64,000 bases of DNA, taken from positions 16,159 to 80,158 of the forward strand of contig JANOVV010000046.1 of assembly GCA_031417555.1 (NCBI GenBank), written 5' to 3'. Shown here piece by piece: positions 34,083 to 43,061 of the stretch. The DNA comes from JADKIH01 sp031417555. Lineage in GTDB: Bacteria > Bacteroidota > Bacteroidia > AKYH767-A > 2013-40CM-41-45. The notes under the pieces are model-generated. The model had not been told where the DNA came from and made no database searches. It was given only the letters and a program-made list of their open reading frames with translations. Both the position numbers and the translations under genes were made by a program. Each line of letters starts with the position of its first letter. Position 1 is the first letter of the stretch.

Positions 34083-34207
34083 TAGTTAATAATTAATAGT
34101 TAATAGTTATTTGTAGTAAGAGAGTAAATTAAAAGTATAAATTTATTAAACTAAATAGTATAACCATTAACAAATAACCATTAACCAATAACGAGTACCA
34201 ATAACCA
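34083..34207. repeat. Opposed heptamer repeats between rpoA and rplQ
   Basis: Left block 34083-34110: TAGTTAA, TAATTAA, TAGTTAA, TAGTTAT. Right block 34160-34207: ATAACCA, TTAACAA, ATAACCA, TTAACCA, ATAACGA, GTACCA (6 nt), ATAACCA. The left block is the reverse complement type of the right block (TTAACTA/ATAACTA), so the spacer could pair across ~50 nt into an imperfect stem-loop ahead of rplQ. Confidence 0.7.
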
Positions 34208-34213
34208 GCATCA

Positions 34214-34780
34214 ATGAGACACGGAAAAAAATTCAATCATCTTGGAAGACAACACTCACACCGTGAGGCAATGCTTTCAAATATGTCTTCTTCACTGATT
34301 TTGCACAAACGTATCAATACAACGGTTGCAAAAGCAAAAGCACTGCGGAAATATGTAGAACCTCTTATTACACGTTCAAAAGACGACAGTACACATTCCC
34401 GCAGAACTGTTTTTAGTTACCTGCAGAATAAATTAGCTGTTGCTGAATTATTCCGTGAAGTAGCTCCAAAGATAGCTGATCGTCCGGGAGGATATACACG
34501 GATTATCAGACTTGAAAACCGTCCCGGTGACAATGCTGAAATGTGTATGATGGAACTGGTCGACTTCAATTTAATTTATGGAGTTGATGGTAAAGAATCT
34601 ACTGCTAAAAAAGCAAAAGGAACACGTCGTAAGAGCACCACAAAAAAATCAACAGCTGATGGTGAAGTGGATGCAACTGTTTCAGAGGTAAAAAAGAAAT
34701 CTGCTAAGAAAACTGATTCTAAGGAAGCTCCTAAAAAAGCAAAGAGTAAGAAATCTGATTCTTCAGACGAAAAAGAATGA
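34214..34780 (+). CDS. rplQ: 50S ribosomal protein L17 with charged C-terminal extension
   Basis: 188 residues. The first ~120 are bL17: MRHGKKFNHLGRQHSHREAM, then LRKYVEPLITRSKDD and FREVAPKIADRPGGYTRI. The last ~60 are a low-complexity tail rich in Lys, Ser, Thr and Glu (KKAKGTRRKSTTKKSTADGE, SDSSDEKE). Such tails on L17 occur in Bacteroidota. It closes the supercluster in front of a strong terminator. Confidence 0.96.
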   Translation: MRHGKKFNHLGRQHSHREAMLSNMSSSLILHKRINTTVAKAKALRKYVEPLITRSKDDSTHSRRTVFSYLQNKLAVAELFREVAPKIADRPGGYTRIIRLENRPGDNAEMCMMELVDFNLIYGVDGKESTAKKAKGTRRKSTTKKSTADGEVDATVSEVKKKSAKKTDSKEAPKKAKSKKSDSSDEKE

Positions 34781-34796
34781 TAATAGAACTCATTAT

Positions 34797-34836
34797 AGAA
34801 AAAGGGATAGGACGAAAGTTCTGTCCCTTTTTTTTT
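34797..34836 (+). terminator. Intrinsic terminator at the end of the ribosomal cluster
   Basis: GGGATAGGAC and GTTCTGTCCC pair over 10 bp (two G-T wobbles) with a GAAA tetraloop, extended by AAAA/TTTT and followed by a run of T. It lies 17 nt after rplQ and is the clearest terminator in the window. Confidence 0.85.
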
Positions 34837-34939
34837 ATCCACAAAAAAATATCAAGGCATGTTTAAATTAATACAAATTATCATTTTAGGAAAATTTACT
34901 AACAATTCCATAATTCAGATTTAAGAAACTCAAAACTAT

Positions 34940-34947
34940 TATCTTTG
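34940..34947 (+). promoter_or_regulatory. Candidate -7 box for carA
   Basis: TATCTTTG fits TAnnTTTG and ends 9 nt before the carA ATG, which would give a nearly leaderless message. A TTTG -33 box is not evident at the right distance. Confidence 0.45.
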
Positions 34948-34956
34948 AACTATACG

Positions 34957-36078
34957 ATGAAATACTTAGAAAAAAAACCGGCAATTTTACTTCTTGAAGA
35001 TGGAACATTTTTTCTGGGCAAAGCTGCCGGGGCTATTGGAATAACTACCGGTGAGATTTGTTTCAACACGGGTATGACCGGTTATCAGGAAATATTTACT
35101 GATCCTTCTTATTACGGACAAATTCTGGTTGCCACACATGTACATATTGGTAACTATGGAATTCATCCCGGTGAAGTTGAAAGTGAAAGAATCAATATTT
35201 CAGGACTGGTTTGCCGAAGTTTTAATGTTAACTATTCCAGAAAAGCTGCAATAGAATCTATCGAGGATTATTTCATTCGTCAGAATGTTGTAGCAATCTG
35301 TGATATTGATACACGTGCTGTAGTCAGACATATTCGTTCTAAAGGAGCAATGAATTGTATTGTTTCTTCCGAAACAACAGATATAGATATTTTAAAGAAA
35401 ATGCTTTCAGAAGTACCACAGATGGCAGGACTGGAGCTTTCTTCTAAAGTTACTACAAAGACTCCTTATTTTACAGGCAATCCGAATTCGAATTTGAGAG
35501 TGGCTGTGATGGATTTTGGTGTTAAGAAAAACATCATCCGAAATTTGGTGCAGAGAGATTGTTATGTAAATGTTTTTCCCGCGTCTACTTCTTTCAGGGA
35601 AATTAAACAATGGAATCCGGATGGAATTTTATTAAGCAATGGTCCGGGTGATCCATCTGCAATGCTTGGAGTAGTAGAAAATGTAAAAGCCGCACTTAAT
35701 GGTAATGTTCCGCTATTTGGAATTTGCCTAGGACAACAATTACTTGCCGAAGCGTGTGGAATAGGAACGTATAAAATGTTTAACGGGCATAGAGGGATTA
35801 ATCATCCGGTAAAAAATCTAATAACCGGAAGAAGTGAAATCACATCTCAGAATCACGGCTTTTCTGTAAATGAAGAAGATATTAAAAAATCTAAGTCTGT
35901 TGAAGTAACGCATATAAATTTAAATGATGATACTGTTGAAGGTATTCGTGTAAAAGATCGAATAGCTTTCAGTGTGCAGTATCACCCCGAATCGGCCCCG
36001 GGTCCACATGACAGTTCATATTTGTTTGATGATTTTGTTGAAGCAATGAAGAAGGTTGAAGAGCCGGTAAATGTTTAA
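34957..36078 (+). CDS. carA: Carbamoyl-phosphate synthase small (glutaminase) subunit
   Basis: 373 residues from the ATG (MKYLEKKPAILLLEDG). An upstream TTG would add four residues and lies inside the -7 box. CarA hydrolyses glutamine and passes ammonia to CarB for carbamoyl phosphate, which feeds arginine and pyrimidine synthesis. The class I glutaminase domain has the nucleophile C257 (FGICLGQQLLAE) and H343/E345 (YHPESAPGPHDS). The N-terminal CPSase domain carries FNTGMTGYQEIFTDPSY. No carB is nearby. Linkage to rplQ is common in this phylum. Confidence 0.96.
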   Translation: MKYLEKKPAILLLEDGTFFLGKAAGAIGITTGEICFNTGMTGYQEIFTDPSYYGQILVATHVHIGNYGIHPGEVESERINISGLVCRSFNVNYSRKAAIESIEDYFIRQNVVAICDIDTRAVVRHIRSKGAMNCIVSSETTDIDILKKMLSEVPQMAGLELSSKVTTKTPYFTGNPNSNLRVAVMDFGVKKNIIRNLVQRDCYVNVFPASTSFREIKQWNPDGILLSNGPGDPSAMLGVVENVKAALNGNVPLFGICLGQQLLAEACGIGTYKMFNGHRGINHPVKNLITGRSEITSQNHGFSVNEEDIKKSKSVEVTHINLNDDTVEGIRVKDRIAFSVQYHPESAPGPHDSSYLFDDFVEAMKKVEEPVNV

Positions 36079-36121
36079 GTAGGCATTGTTTTATAATACT
36101 TTTTTTTAGATTTTATTTTTT

Positions 36122-36688
36122 ATGAATGCTCAAATTTTATTGAAAATAAATAGGGTTTTGTTTTTTATAACGATTATTATTTTTTCTGTTGATATTTTAT
36201 TTGCCCAGGACAATGTTCCAGTAAGAACAATTAATCAACAAATAAATTTTGGAGTAGGAGTAGGATTAGATTATGGCGGAATTGGACTTAGATTATCTGT
36301 TTTACCTGATAGCCACTTGTCTTTATTTGCCGCATTTGGAAATAATTTAAATGGTGCTGGTTATAATTTGGGTGTTGCTTATCGATTTACTCCATTTAAT
36401 AGCACTTGTTGGTATTATACAATGATGTATGGATATAATGCAGTTATTGTTATTAATAATGCTTCGCAATATGATCAAACCTATTATGGTATTTCTCCCG
36501 GATTTGGAATTGAATTTCATGGAAGAAGACATCCGGGTAATTTTTTTAATTTAGAAATTCTGATACCATTAAGAACACAGGAATATCGTGACGATATAAT
36601 TGCTTTACAAAACAAAAGGACTATTACATTTAAATCACAGCCTCTTCCTTTTACAATTAGTATTGGTTTCCATTTTAAATTGGGATAA
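36122..36688 (+). CDS. Small outer-membrane beta-barrel-like protein
   Basis: 188 residues with a signal peptide (cut likely after FAQ at ~residue 29). The mature chain is glycine- and aromatic-rich with alternating strands (INFGVGVGLDYGGIGLRLSV, GAGYNLGVAYRF) and ends in FTISIGFHFKLG, a barrel-closing strand. No named family is recognised. It is convergent with the sugar operon and follows carA by ~40 nt, but functional linkage to carA is unlikely. Confidence 0.6.
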   Translation: MNAQILLKINRVLFFITIIIFSVDILFAQDNVPVRTINQQINFGVGVGLDYGGIGLRLSVLPDSHLSLFAAFGNNLNGAGYNLGVAYRFTPFNSTCWYYTMMYGYNAVIVINNASQYDQTYYGISPGFGIEFHGRRHPGNFFNLEILIPLRTQEYRDDIIALQNKRTITFKSQPLPFTISIGFHFKLG

Positions 36689-36736
36689 TATAGTTGCTTT
36701 CGCTGTTTAATTAATTGACAAGGATAAATAGCATAA

Positions 36737-37495
36737 TCAAATTAACAAATGATTCTTGACTCCTTGTGCCATTAATTTCCAAAAATATTTTTCTTCAACA
36801 ACACGACTTAGACTGTCCATGTGACGATGTCCATGTAAATCGCTGCCGATAAAATCTATCATGTTCTCATCAATTAATCGTTCAGCTGTTTTTTTGGACT
36901 CTTTACCATAATAACCGGTAAGAGAATTGATGTTCAGTTGAAATAAAACACCGGCTTCTTTTAGTTTTTTATATTCATCAAATTTATTAGCCCAATAATT
37001 ATATCGTTCCGGATGAGCCAGAAGCGGAGTATAGTTGTGTACGTTTATTTCAAAAATTACTCCTAAAAGATTGTCGGGCGGATTTATATATGAAATTTCA
37101 AAAAGAAGATATTTATTATTTATAGTCAGCATTTTTTCGTTTTTAACTTTCTGAAGAAAATTTTCATCAAGGTAATATTCAGCTGCTGCATCAATGGTAA
37201 TATTAATTCCTTCTTTTTTAATTTCTAATCTGACGGTTTCTAATCCTTGCATTATTATTTCAGGAGTATTTTTAAAATAATCACTCATGATGTGTGGCGT
37301 TGTAACCAGTCTTTTAAATCCTAATTCCGAAAAAGCTCTAATCATTTCCATCGATTCTTCTATGGACTTTACACCGTCGTCTATGCCCGGAATCAGATGG
37401 CTATGGATATCAGTAGCGACTGCTGAAAAGTCTGATACTGACGGGTAATCGGGCTCTTTTGGTTTTTTAGAAAATAATGATCCGAATAAAGACAT
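36737..37495 (-). CDS. CpsB/YwqE-type tyrosine-protein phosphatase (PHP fold)
   Basis: 252 residues of the PHP metal-dependent phosphatase group that dephosphorylates capsule-regulating tyrosine kinases. Metal-binding motifs are DIHSHLIPGIDDG (residues ~29-41), TTPHIMSDYF, AAAEYYLDENF, LLAHPERYNYW and GSDLHGHRH. It is the last gene of the sugar operon, 1 nt after the epimerase gene. In Gram-positive capsule loci its partner kinase is adjacent; no Wzc/CpsD-like kinase is present here. Role in polysaccharide control is inferred from family and context. Confidence 0.87.
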   Translation of the reverse strand: MSLFGSLFSKKPKEPDYPSVSDFSAVATDIHSHLIPGIDDGVKSIEESMEMIRAFSELGFKRLVTTPHIMSDYFKNTPEIIMQGLETVRLEIKKEGINITIDAAAEYYLDENFLQKVKNEKMLTINNKYLLFEISYINPPDNLLGVIFEINVHNYTPLLAHPERYNYWANKFDEYKKLKEAGVLFQLNINSLTGYYGKESKKTAERLIDENMIDFIGSDLHGHRHMDSLSRVVEEKYFWKLMAQGVKNHLLI

Positions 37496-37496
37496 A

Positions 37497-38492
37497 TTAG
37501 TTTGAATTAATCATTGATTGCCTAAACCATTCTATCGTTAATGCGAGTCCTTCATCAAGTCCTATCAATGGATTATACGACAATAATTTTTTTGCGGCAG
37601 AAATATCAGCCAATGAATCTCTGACATCGCCTGAACGTTTTTCTCTATAAACAGGTTTGATATCTGATTTATATATTCTTGCAATAATATTAAATAATTC
37701 ATTTATTGACACACGTTCGCCTAAAGCAACATTGTAAACTCGGTTTATTGCTTCAGAATTCGTTGTGAGTAAAGCTCTGATGTTTGCCTGAACAACATTA
37801 TCGACAAAAGTAAAATCTCTCGTTTGTTCACCATCACCATCAATAAATGGCGGTTTATTATCGATGACGCTTTGAATAAAAAGAGGAATCACTGCAGCAT
37901 AAGGTCCGGAAGGACTTTGGTTCGGACCGAAGACATTGAAATATCGGAGACCAATCGTTTCTATTTTAAATGTATTTGAAAAAACCTGAGCATATAGTTC
38001 ATTCGTTTTTTTGCTTACAGCATAGGGTGAAAGAGGGTTGCCGGTTTGCTCTTCTTTTTTAGGAAGTACCGGATGATCACCGTAAATGGCAGAGGTACTA
38101 GCATAAATAAATCTTTTAACAGATGATTCTTTAGCAGCAAGAATCATATTCAGAAATCCATTAGCATTTACCTCATTTGTTGTAATCGGATCTTTTATTG
38201 AACGAGGAACCGATCCTAAAGCAGCCTGGTGTGAAACATAATCAATCCCTTCACAACATTTTTTACACGTTTCGTAATCACGAATATCGCCTTCAATAAA
38301 ATCAAAATTTTTGTGGCCAATAAATTGTGAAATATTTTTTAATAACCCATTTGAAAAATTATCAAGTACTCTTATTTTTCCTGCATTATTATTAAAAAGA
38401 TATTGAACGATATTAGAACCAATAAATCCCGCTCCGCCCGTAATTAGAAAAGAGGTCTTAGATAGATCTGTGGTATGATAAGTTGCAGGCAT
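37497..38492 (-). CDS. UDP-GlcNAc(A) 4-epimerase, TviC/WbpP type (SDR)
   Basis: 331 residues, extended SDR. The NAD motif is LITGGAGFIGSNIV and the active-site tyrosine/lysine lie in LSPYAVSKKTNELYA. HQAALGSVPRSIKDPITTNE is typical of the WbpP/TviC group, which interconverts UDP-GlcNAc/UDP-GalNAc or their uronic acids. With the TviB/WbpO-like dehydrogenase of this operon it could make UDP-GalNAcA. It is separated from rmlB by ~120 nt of repeats, and its own start is clear (MPATYHTTDLSKTS). Confidence 0.85.
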   Translation of the reverse strand: MPATYHTTDLSKTSFLITGGAGFIGSNIVQYLFNNNAGKIRVLDNFSNGLLKNISQFIGHKNFDFIEGDIRDYETCKKCCEGIDYVSHQAALGSVPRSIKDPITTNEVNANGFLNMILAAKESSVKRFIYASTSAIYGDHPVLPKKEEQTGNPLSPYAVSKKTNELYAQVFSNTFKIETIGLRYFNVFGPNQSPSGPYAAVIPLFIQSVIDNKPPFIDGDGEQTRDFTFVDNVVQANIRALLTTNSEAINRVYNVALGERVSINELFNIIARIYKSDIKPVYREKRSGDVRDSLADISAAKKLLSYNPLIGLDEGLALTIEWFRQSMINSN

Positions 38493-38502
38493 TAATTATT
38501 TA

Positions 38503-38544
38503 AAATTGAAGATTGAAAACTGAAGATACCGAATCGAAAATTAC
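38503..38544. repeat. Degenerate heptamer series upstream of the epimerase gene
   Basis: AAATTGA, AGATTGA, AAACTGA, AGATACC, GAATCGA, AAATTAC in seven-base register. The units resemble those of the hairpin after clpP (GAAGATT, GAAAATT). Confidence 0.6.
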
Positions 38545-38580
38545 TCTTTTAATAATACAAATCTATCAAATATTTTTTTC

Positions 38581-38615
38581 TTGATTCTTGATTCTTGATT
38601 CTTGATACCAGATAC
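38581..38615. repeat. Tandem heptamers TTGATTC at the rmlB 3' end
   Basis: TTGATTC three times, then TTGATAC and CAGATAC, in perfect seven-base register up to the last base of the rmlB stop. On the other strand these read GTATCTG, GTATCAA, GAATCAA, linking them to the GTATCAA family. Confidence 0.75.
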
Positions 38616-39682
38616 TATCTTTTCTCATACTGCTGCTCATAGTAATGCAAATAATCGCCGGAAATCAATTCGTTCAACCATTCATCATTATTTAAATACC
38701 AATCGACGGTGAGTTCAAGTCCTTCTGCAAACTGTAGAGAGGGTTTCCAACCCAATTCTTTTTGAAGTTTAGATGAATCGATAGCATAACGAAGATCATG
38801 GCCAGCGCGATCTTTAACATAAGAGATCAGTTTGGCAGAAGTTCCGGGTTCTCTGTGTAGTTTGTGATCCATGATGGTACATAAGAGTAGTATGAGATCG
38901 ATATTTTTCCATTCATTATTTCCGCCAATGTTAAAAGTTTCTCCTACCGGAGCGTTATGAAAAATAACATCAATTGCTTTTGCATGATCATCAACAAAAA
39001 GCCAATCACGAACATTTTCACCTTTTCCATAAACGGGAACGGGCCGGTAATTTTTGATATTGTTTATTGCCAGTGGAATAAGTTTTTCCGGAAATTGATA
39101 AGAGCCATAATTATTCGAGCAATTGGAAATGACAACTGGTAATTTATAAGTATCAAAATAAGCACGCACAAGATGATCGGAACCGGCTTTGCTGGCTGAA
39201 TACGGACTGTGTGGATCATACGGGCTTTTTTCTGTAAAGAAGCCAGTTGCTCCCAGTGAGCCATAAACCTCATCGGTAGATACGTGATAAAATAAATTTT
39301 TACCCTGAACAGCTTCTTTCCAAAAAGTTTTAGCGGCACTTAAAAGATTGGCAGTTCCAATTACATTTGTCATTACAAATTCAATTGGATTTGAAATGCT
39401 GCGATCAACATGAGATTCGGCAGCCAGATGGATTACTGAATCTATATTGAAGCGTGAAAAAGTTTCATTTATACTTTCAACATCATTTATATCACCTTTT
39501 ACAAAAACATAATTTTCTTTTGTATCAATGTCTTTGAGGTTGGCAAGATTACCGGCATAAGTCAGTTTGTCAAAATTGACAATACGGTAAGAAGGATATT
39601 TATTAATAAAATGACGAATGACGTGTGAGCCGATAAATCCGGCACCACCGGTGACAAGAATATTTTTTTGAAAGTTGCTCAT
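38615..39682 (-). CDS. rfbB: dTDP-glucose 4,6-dehydratase
   Basis: 355 residues. It converts dTDP-glucose to dTDP-4-keto-6-deoxyglucose, the entry to rhamnose and other deoxysugars. NAD motif ILVTGGAGFIGSHVIRHF, catalytic STDEVYGSLG, and YSASKAGSDHLVRAYFDTY with Tyr/Lys are intact, as is the end GWKPSLQFAEGLELTVDWYL. No rfbA, rfbC or rfbD is in the operon, so they must be elsewhere or the product is used differently. Also known as rmlB. Confidence 0.94.
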   Translation of the reverse strand: MSNFQKNILVTGGAGFIGSHVIRHFINKYPSYRIVNFDKLTYAGNLANLKDIDTKENYVFVKGDINDVESINETFSRFNIDSVIHLAAESHVDRSISNPIEFVMTNVIGTANLLSAAKTFWKEAVQGKNLFYHVSTDEVYGSLGATGFFTEKSPYDPHSPYSASKAGSDHLVRAYFDTYKLPVVISNCSNNYGSYQFPEKLIPLAINNIKNYRPVPVYGKGENVRDWLFVDDHAKAIDVIFHNAPVGETFNIGGNNEWKNIDLILLLCTIMDHKLHREPGTSAKLISYVKDRAGHDLRYAIDSSKLQKELGWKPSLQFAEGLELTVDWYLNNDEWLNELISGDYLHYYEQQYEKR

Positions 39683-39689
39683 ATATTTT

Positions 39690-40712
39690 TCAGACGATTA
39701 TACGTTCATTTAATTTCATTTCCCATGCCCAGGCTGATCGCATTATATCTTCAAGGTTGAGTTCGCATTTCCAGGCAAGTTCTTTATTAGCCAGTGTGGT
39801 ATCGGCCCAAACTTTTTCTACATCTCCGGCACGTCGCGGACCTACCATGTAATTTAATTTATTCCCGGAAATTTTTTCAAATGTATTTATTGCTTCGAGA
39901 ACACTGTTGCCATTTCCGGATCCGAGATTAAAAATTTCAAACGGTTTCTTATTTTTTTTATTTAAAAGCCTTTCAATCGCAGCAATGTGAGCTTTGGCAA
40001 CATCTACAACATGTATATAATCCCGAATACATGTCCCGTCAGGAGTTGAATAATCATTACCATGTATTGTTACAGACTTTCGTTTGCCAATGGCAGTTTG
40101 GGTAATTACCGGAACAAGATTTGTTGGAGGTTGTAGAGGATATTCACCAATCAATGCACTCTTATGTGCTCCGGCAGGATTGAAATAACGCAAAGCTATC
40201 CCATTAAATTTAATTGCCCGAATAGCATCTTCAATAATTTCTTCTCCGATTTGTTTCGTATTTCCATAAGGAGATTCTGGTTTTTTTAGTGGAGAACTTT
40301 CGGTAACGGGAAGCTTGTCTGCTTGTCCGTAAACTGAGCAAGAAGAAGAGAAAACAAAATTGTCTAGTTTTCTTTCATTATAAATTTCTAAAAGATTAAT
40401 GAGAGACAGAAGATTGTTTTTGTAATATTTCAAAGGATCTTCCACAGACTCGCCAACTGCTTTCCACGCGGCAAAATGAATGGTAGCATCAATCTTAAAC
40501 TGATCAAAAATTTTATCAGTTTCTTTTTTATTGCAAAGATCAATATTAATAAAAGGAACCTTTACTCCGGTGATTTCGAAAATAGCATCGATAACATTTT
40601 CTCTGGAATTACTTAAATTATCGGCAATAACAGGGTGAAAACCTTTTTCCAAAAGTTCGACGACTGTATGTGAGCCAATATATCCGGCTCCTCCTGTTAC
40701 GAGTATGTTCAT
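39690..40712 (-). CDS. galE: UDP-glucose 4-epimerase
   Basis: 340 residues, extended SDR interconverting UDP-glucose and UDP-galactose. NAD motif MNILVTGGAGYIGSHTVVEL, FAAWKAVGESVEDPLKYY, SSSCSVYGQ and SPYGNTKQIGEEII (Tyr/Lys) are typical of GalE, as is RDYIHVVDVAKAHIAAI. It lies 7 nt upstream of rmlB and 1 nt downstream of the WbpO-like gene. Confidence 0.93.
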   Translation of the reverse strand: MNILVTGGAGYIGSHTVVELLEKGFHPVIADNLSNSRENVIDAIFEITGVKVPFINIDLCNKKETDKIFDQFKIDATIHFAAWKAVGESVEDPLKYYKNNLLSLINLLEIYNERKLDNFVFSSSCSVYGQADKLPVTESSPLKKPESPYGNTKQIGEEIIEDAIRAIKFNGIALRYFNPAGAHKSALIGEYPLQPPTNLVPVITQTAIGKRKSVTIHGNDYSTPDGTCIRDYIHVVDVAKAHIAAIERLLNKKNKKPFEIFNLGSGNGNSVLEAINTFEKISGNKLNYMVGPRRAGDVEKVWADTTLANKELAWKCELNLEDIMRSAWAWEMKLNERIIV

Positions 40713-40713
40713 T

Positions 40714-42003
40714 TTATAAACTCCAGTAATTTAAATTTTTTATTTTTCCTTTCAACATTCCTTTGATATCGACAACTAATCCGTCTTTGCTTAAAGCTGA
40801 TGCGAACCATTCTTCATTCAGATTTTTAAATTCGTCATGGTTTACTGCAACAATAATTGCATCATAATTTTTTCCCAGCGACTTTACTAATTCAAAACCA
40901 TATTCGTGTTTTAATTCATCACTGTTAGCTCTTGGATCTGAAACTTCAACAGTAACACCATATGAAACTAATTCTTTAACGACATCAGCAACTTTTGAAT
41001 TTCGAATGTCTTCTACATTTTCTTTAAAAGTTGCACCGAGAACCAGCACTTTTGATTTGGAAACATCTTTGCCTGAAGAAATTATTTTTTTAACAGTTTG
41101 TTTAGCTACATAAAACCCCATGCTGTCGTTTACATATCTTCCGCTATTGATCACTTGTGCATGATAGCCCAGTTCTTGTGCTTTATAAGTAAGGTAATAA
41201 GGGTCAACACCAATACAATGTCCGCCTACAAGTCCGGGCTGAAATCGGATGAAATTCCATTTTGTACCTGCTGCTTCTAAAACATCATAAGTATTTATTC
41301 CCATTTTGTTAAAGATAATGCTAAGTTCATTCATGAGAGCAATATTCACATCTCGTTGTGTGTTCTCTATGATCTTTGCAGCTTCGGCAACTTTTATCGA
41401 TGGAGCCCGATGAACACCTGCTTTAACGATTATCTGATATGATAATGCAATTTCCTCAAGAGCTTCTTCATCGCTTCCGGAAACTACTTTTAAAATTTTT
41501 GTAATAGTATGTTCGGTATCTCCCGGGTTAATCCGCTCGGGTGAATAACCGACTTTAAAATCAGTTTTGTGTTTCAATCCGGAAAGTTCTTCAAGAATAG
41601 GAATACAATCCTCTTCCGTACATCCTGGATAAACGGTGGATTCGTAAACAACGTAGTCGCCCTTTTTGAGGATTTTACCTATGGAACGCGTTGCGCTAAG
41701 AATTGGTTTAAGATCCGGCAGATTGTGTTCGTCGATTGGTGTAGGAACTGTAACAATGAAAAAGGATGCTTCTCCCAATTTTTCTAATGAAGAAGTAAAT
41801 TCGATAGATTTATTTTTGAAGTGCTCCGATTTTAATTCACCGCTGGGATCAACTCCGTTTCTCATTTTTTCAAGTCTCTGTTCATTAATGTCAAATCCAA
41901 TGACATTAATCTTACCGGCAAATTCAAGGGCGATAGGAAGCCCAACATACCCTAGGCCTATAACTGCTAATTTTTTTTTCTTTTCAACAAGTTCTTTATA
42001 CAT
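40714..42003 (-). CDS. UDP-N-acetylhexosamine 6-dehydrogenase, TviB/WbpO type
   Basis: 429 residues, UDP-glucose/GDP-mannose dehydrogenase superfamily. NAD motif LAVIGLGYVGLPIALEF; the catalytic cysteine is in GLVGGHCIGVDPYYLTYKAQ. YESTVYPGCTEEDCIPILEE and GYHAQVINSGRYVNDSMG point to the TviB/VipA/WbpO group, oxidising UDP-GlcNAc or UDP-GalNAc to the uronic acid, rather than to glucose dehydrogenase. A second, glucose-type dehydrogenase is in the same operon. Exact substrate cannot be fixed by eye. Confidence 0.87.
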   Translation of the reverse strand: MYKELVEKKKKLAVIGLGYVGLPIALEFAGKINVIGFDINEQRLEKMRNGVDPSGELKSEHFKNKSIEFTSSLEKLGEASFFIVTVPTPIDEHNLPDLKPILSATRSIGKILKKGDYVVYESTVYPGCTEEDCIPILEELSGLKHKTDFKVGYSPERINPGDTEHTITKILKVVSGSDEEALEEIALSYQIIVKAGVHRAPSIKVAEAAKIIENTQRDVNIALMNELSIIFNKMGINTYDVLEAAGTKWNFIRFQPGLVGGHCIGVDPYYLTYKAQELGYHAQVINSGRYVNDSMGFYVAKQTVKKIISSGKDVSKSKVLVLGATFKENVEDIRNSKVADVVKELVSYGVTVEVSDPRANSDELKHEYGFELVKSLGKNYDAIIVAVNHDEFKNLNEEWFASALSKDGLVVDIKGMLKGKIKNLNYWSL

Positions 42004-42020
42004 ATGATTGATTCCGGTAA

Positions 42021-43061
42021 TTATTTTTTCTTAAGCAATGGAAGATTACGGTGAGAATAAATTCTTTCAATGATGTCAACAACTTTTAAACCTTCCAAAG
42101 CATTTGTTGTAACTATTGTTCTTCCTTTCAATGTATCAATAACATTTTCGATTATGTAGTGATGATTTGCAGCAGAACCTTTATACGTTCCATAATCATT
42201 TGCTGGATTTACAGGAGGAAGTACAGGCATTTTGTAATTATTAATATGACAATACTCAACTTCATTCATGTATTGCCCGCCGATCTTTACACTGCCGTTT
42301 TCTCCTATAATTGTAATACTGCTTTCAAGATTATTATCCCATACAGCAGTGGAGTAATTAATACAACCCATACCGCCGTTTACGAAATCAAAACTAACAA
42401 TTCCGGAGTCTTCAAATGTTGTATTGTCTTTATGATTGAAGTCTGCAAAACGTGCTTTAATGTCAATGATATCTCCAAAGAGCCAATACATGATATCAAT
42501 GAAATGAGAAAACTGTGTGAATAATGTTCCACCATCAAGATCTGCTGATCCTTTCCAGTTTTTACCGTTATAATAGCGCTGATCTCTATTCCAGTAACAA
42601 TTTAATTGTACCAAAAAAATACGTCCAATGACATTACTTTCGATTACTTCTTTAATCCACATGGAAGGAGGTGAGTAGCGATTTTGCATCACGCAAAAAA
42701 CTTGTCTTGAAACCTGTAAAGCTTTGAAAATAATTTTTTCGCAATCAGCTACTGTTAGAGCCATTGGTTTTTCAATGACAACATGTCTTTTATGGTCGAG
42801 TGCTTTTAGTGTATGTTCGGCATGTAGTCCATTGGGAGAACAAACGGAAAGAACTTCAAAATCGATCCCGGAATTTAAGAGACTTTCGATCGTAGAGAAA
42901 AAAGGAACATCAACATCAGAAAGCCCGATTTCTGATTTGTCTTTTACATCACACATAGCGACAAGTTCCGACTCAGGATTACGGCGGATCATTTCAGCAT
43001 GCCGTTTCCCGATATGTCCGCTGCCAACAATTGCAAATTTTATTTTTCTGTTCTCATTCAT
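42021..43061 (-). CDS. Gfo/Idh/MocA oxidoreductase, WbpB/WlbA-like
   Basis: 346 residues. N-terminal NAD-binding domain (KFAIVGSGHIGKRHAEMIRR), the family EKP motif in VIEKPMALTVADCEKI, and the C-terminal domain with GGTLFTQFSHFIDIMYWLFG. In the WbpB/WlbA group this enzyme oxidises C3 of UDP-GlcNAcA for transamination. The adjacent acetyltransferase gene overlaps by one base and an aminotransferase is in the operon, matching the wbpB-wbpE-wbpD step set. Function is inferred from family plus context. Confidence 0.85.
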   Translation of the reverse strand: MNENRKIKFAIVGSGHIGKRHAEMIRRNPESELVAMCDVKDKSEIGLSDVDVPFFSTIESLLNSGIDFEVLSVCSPNGLHAEHTLKALDHKRHVVIEKPMALTVADCEKIIFKALQVSRQVFCVMQNRYSPPSMWIKEVIESNVIGRIFLVQLNCYWNRDQRYYNGKNWKGSADLDGGTLFTQFSHFIDIMYWLFGDIIDIKARFADFNHKDNTTFEDSGIVSFDFVNGGMGCINYSTAVWDNNLESSITIIGENGSVKIGGQYMNEVEYCHINNYKMPVLPPVNPANDYGTYKGSAANHHYIIENVIDTLKGRTIVTTNALEGLKVVDIIERIYSHRNLPLLKKK

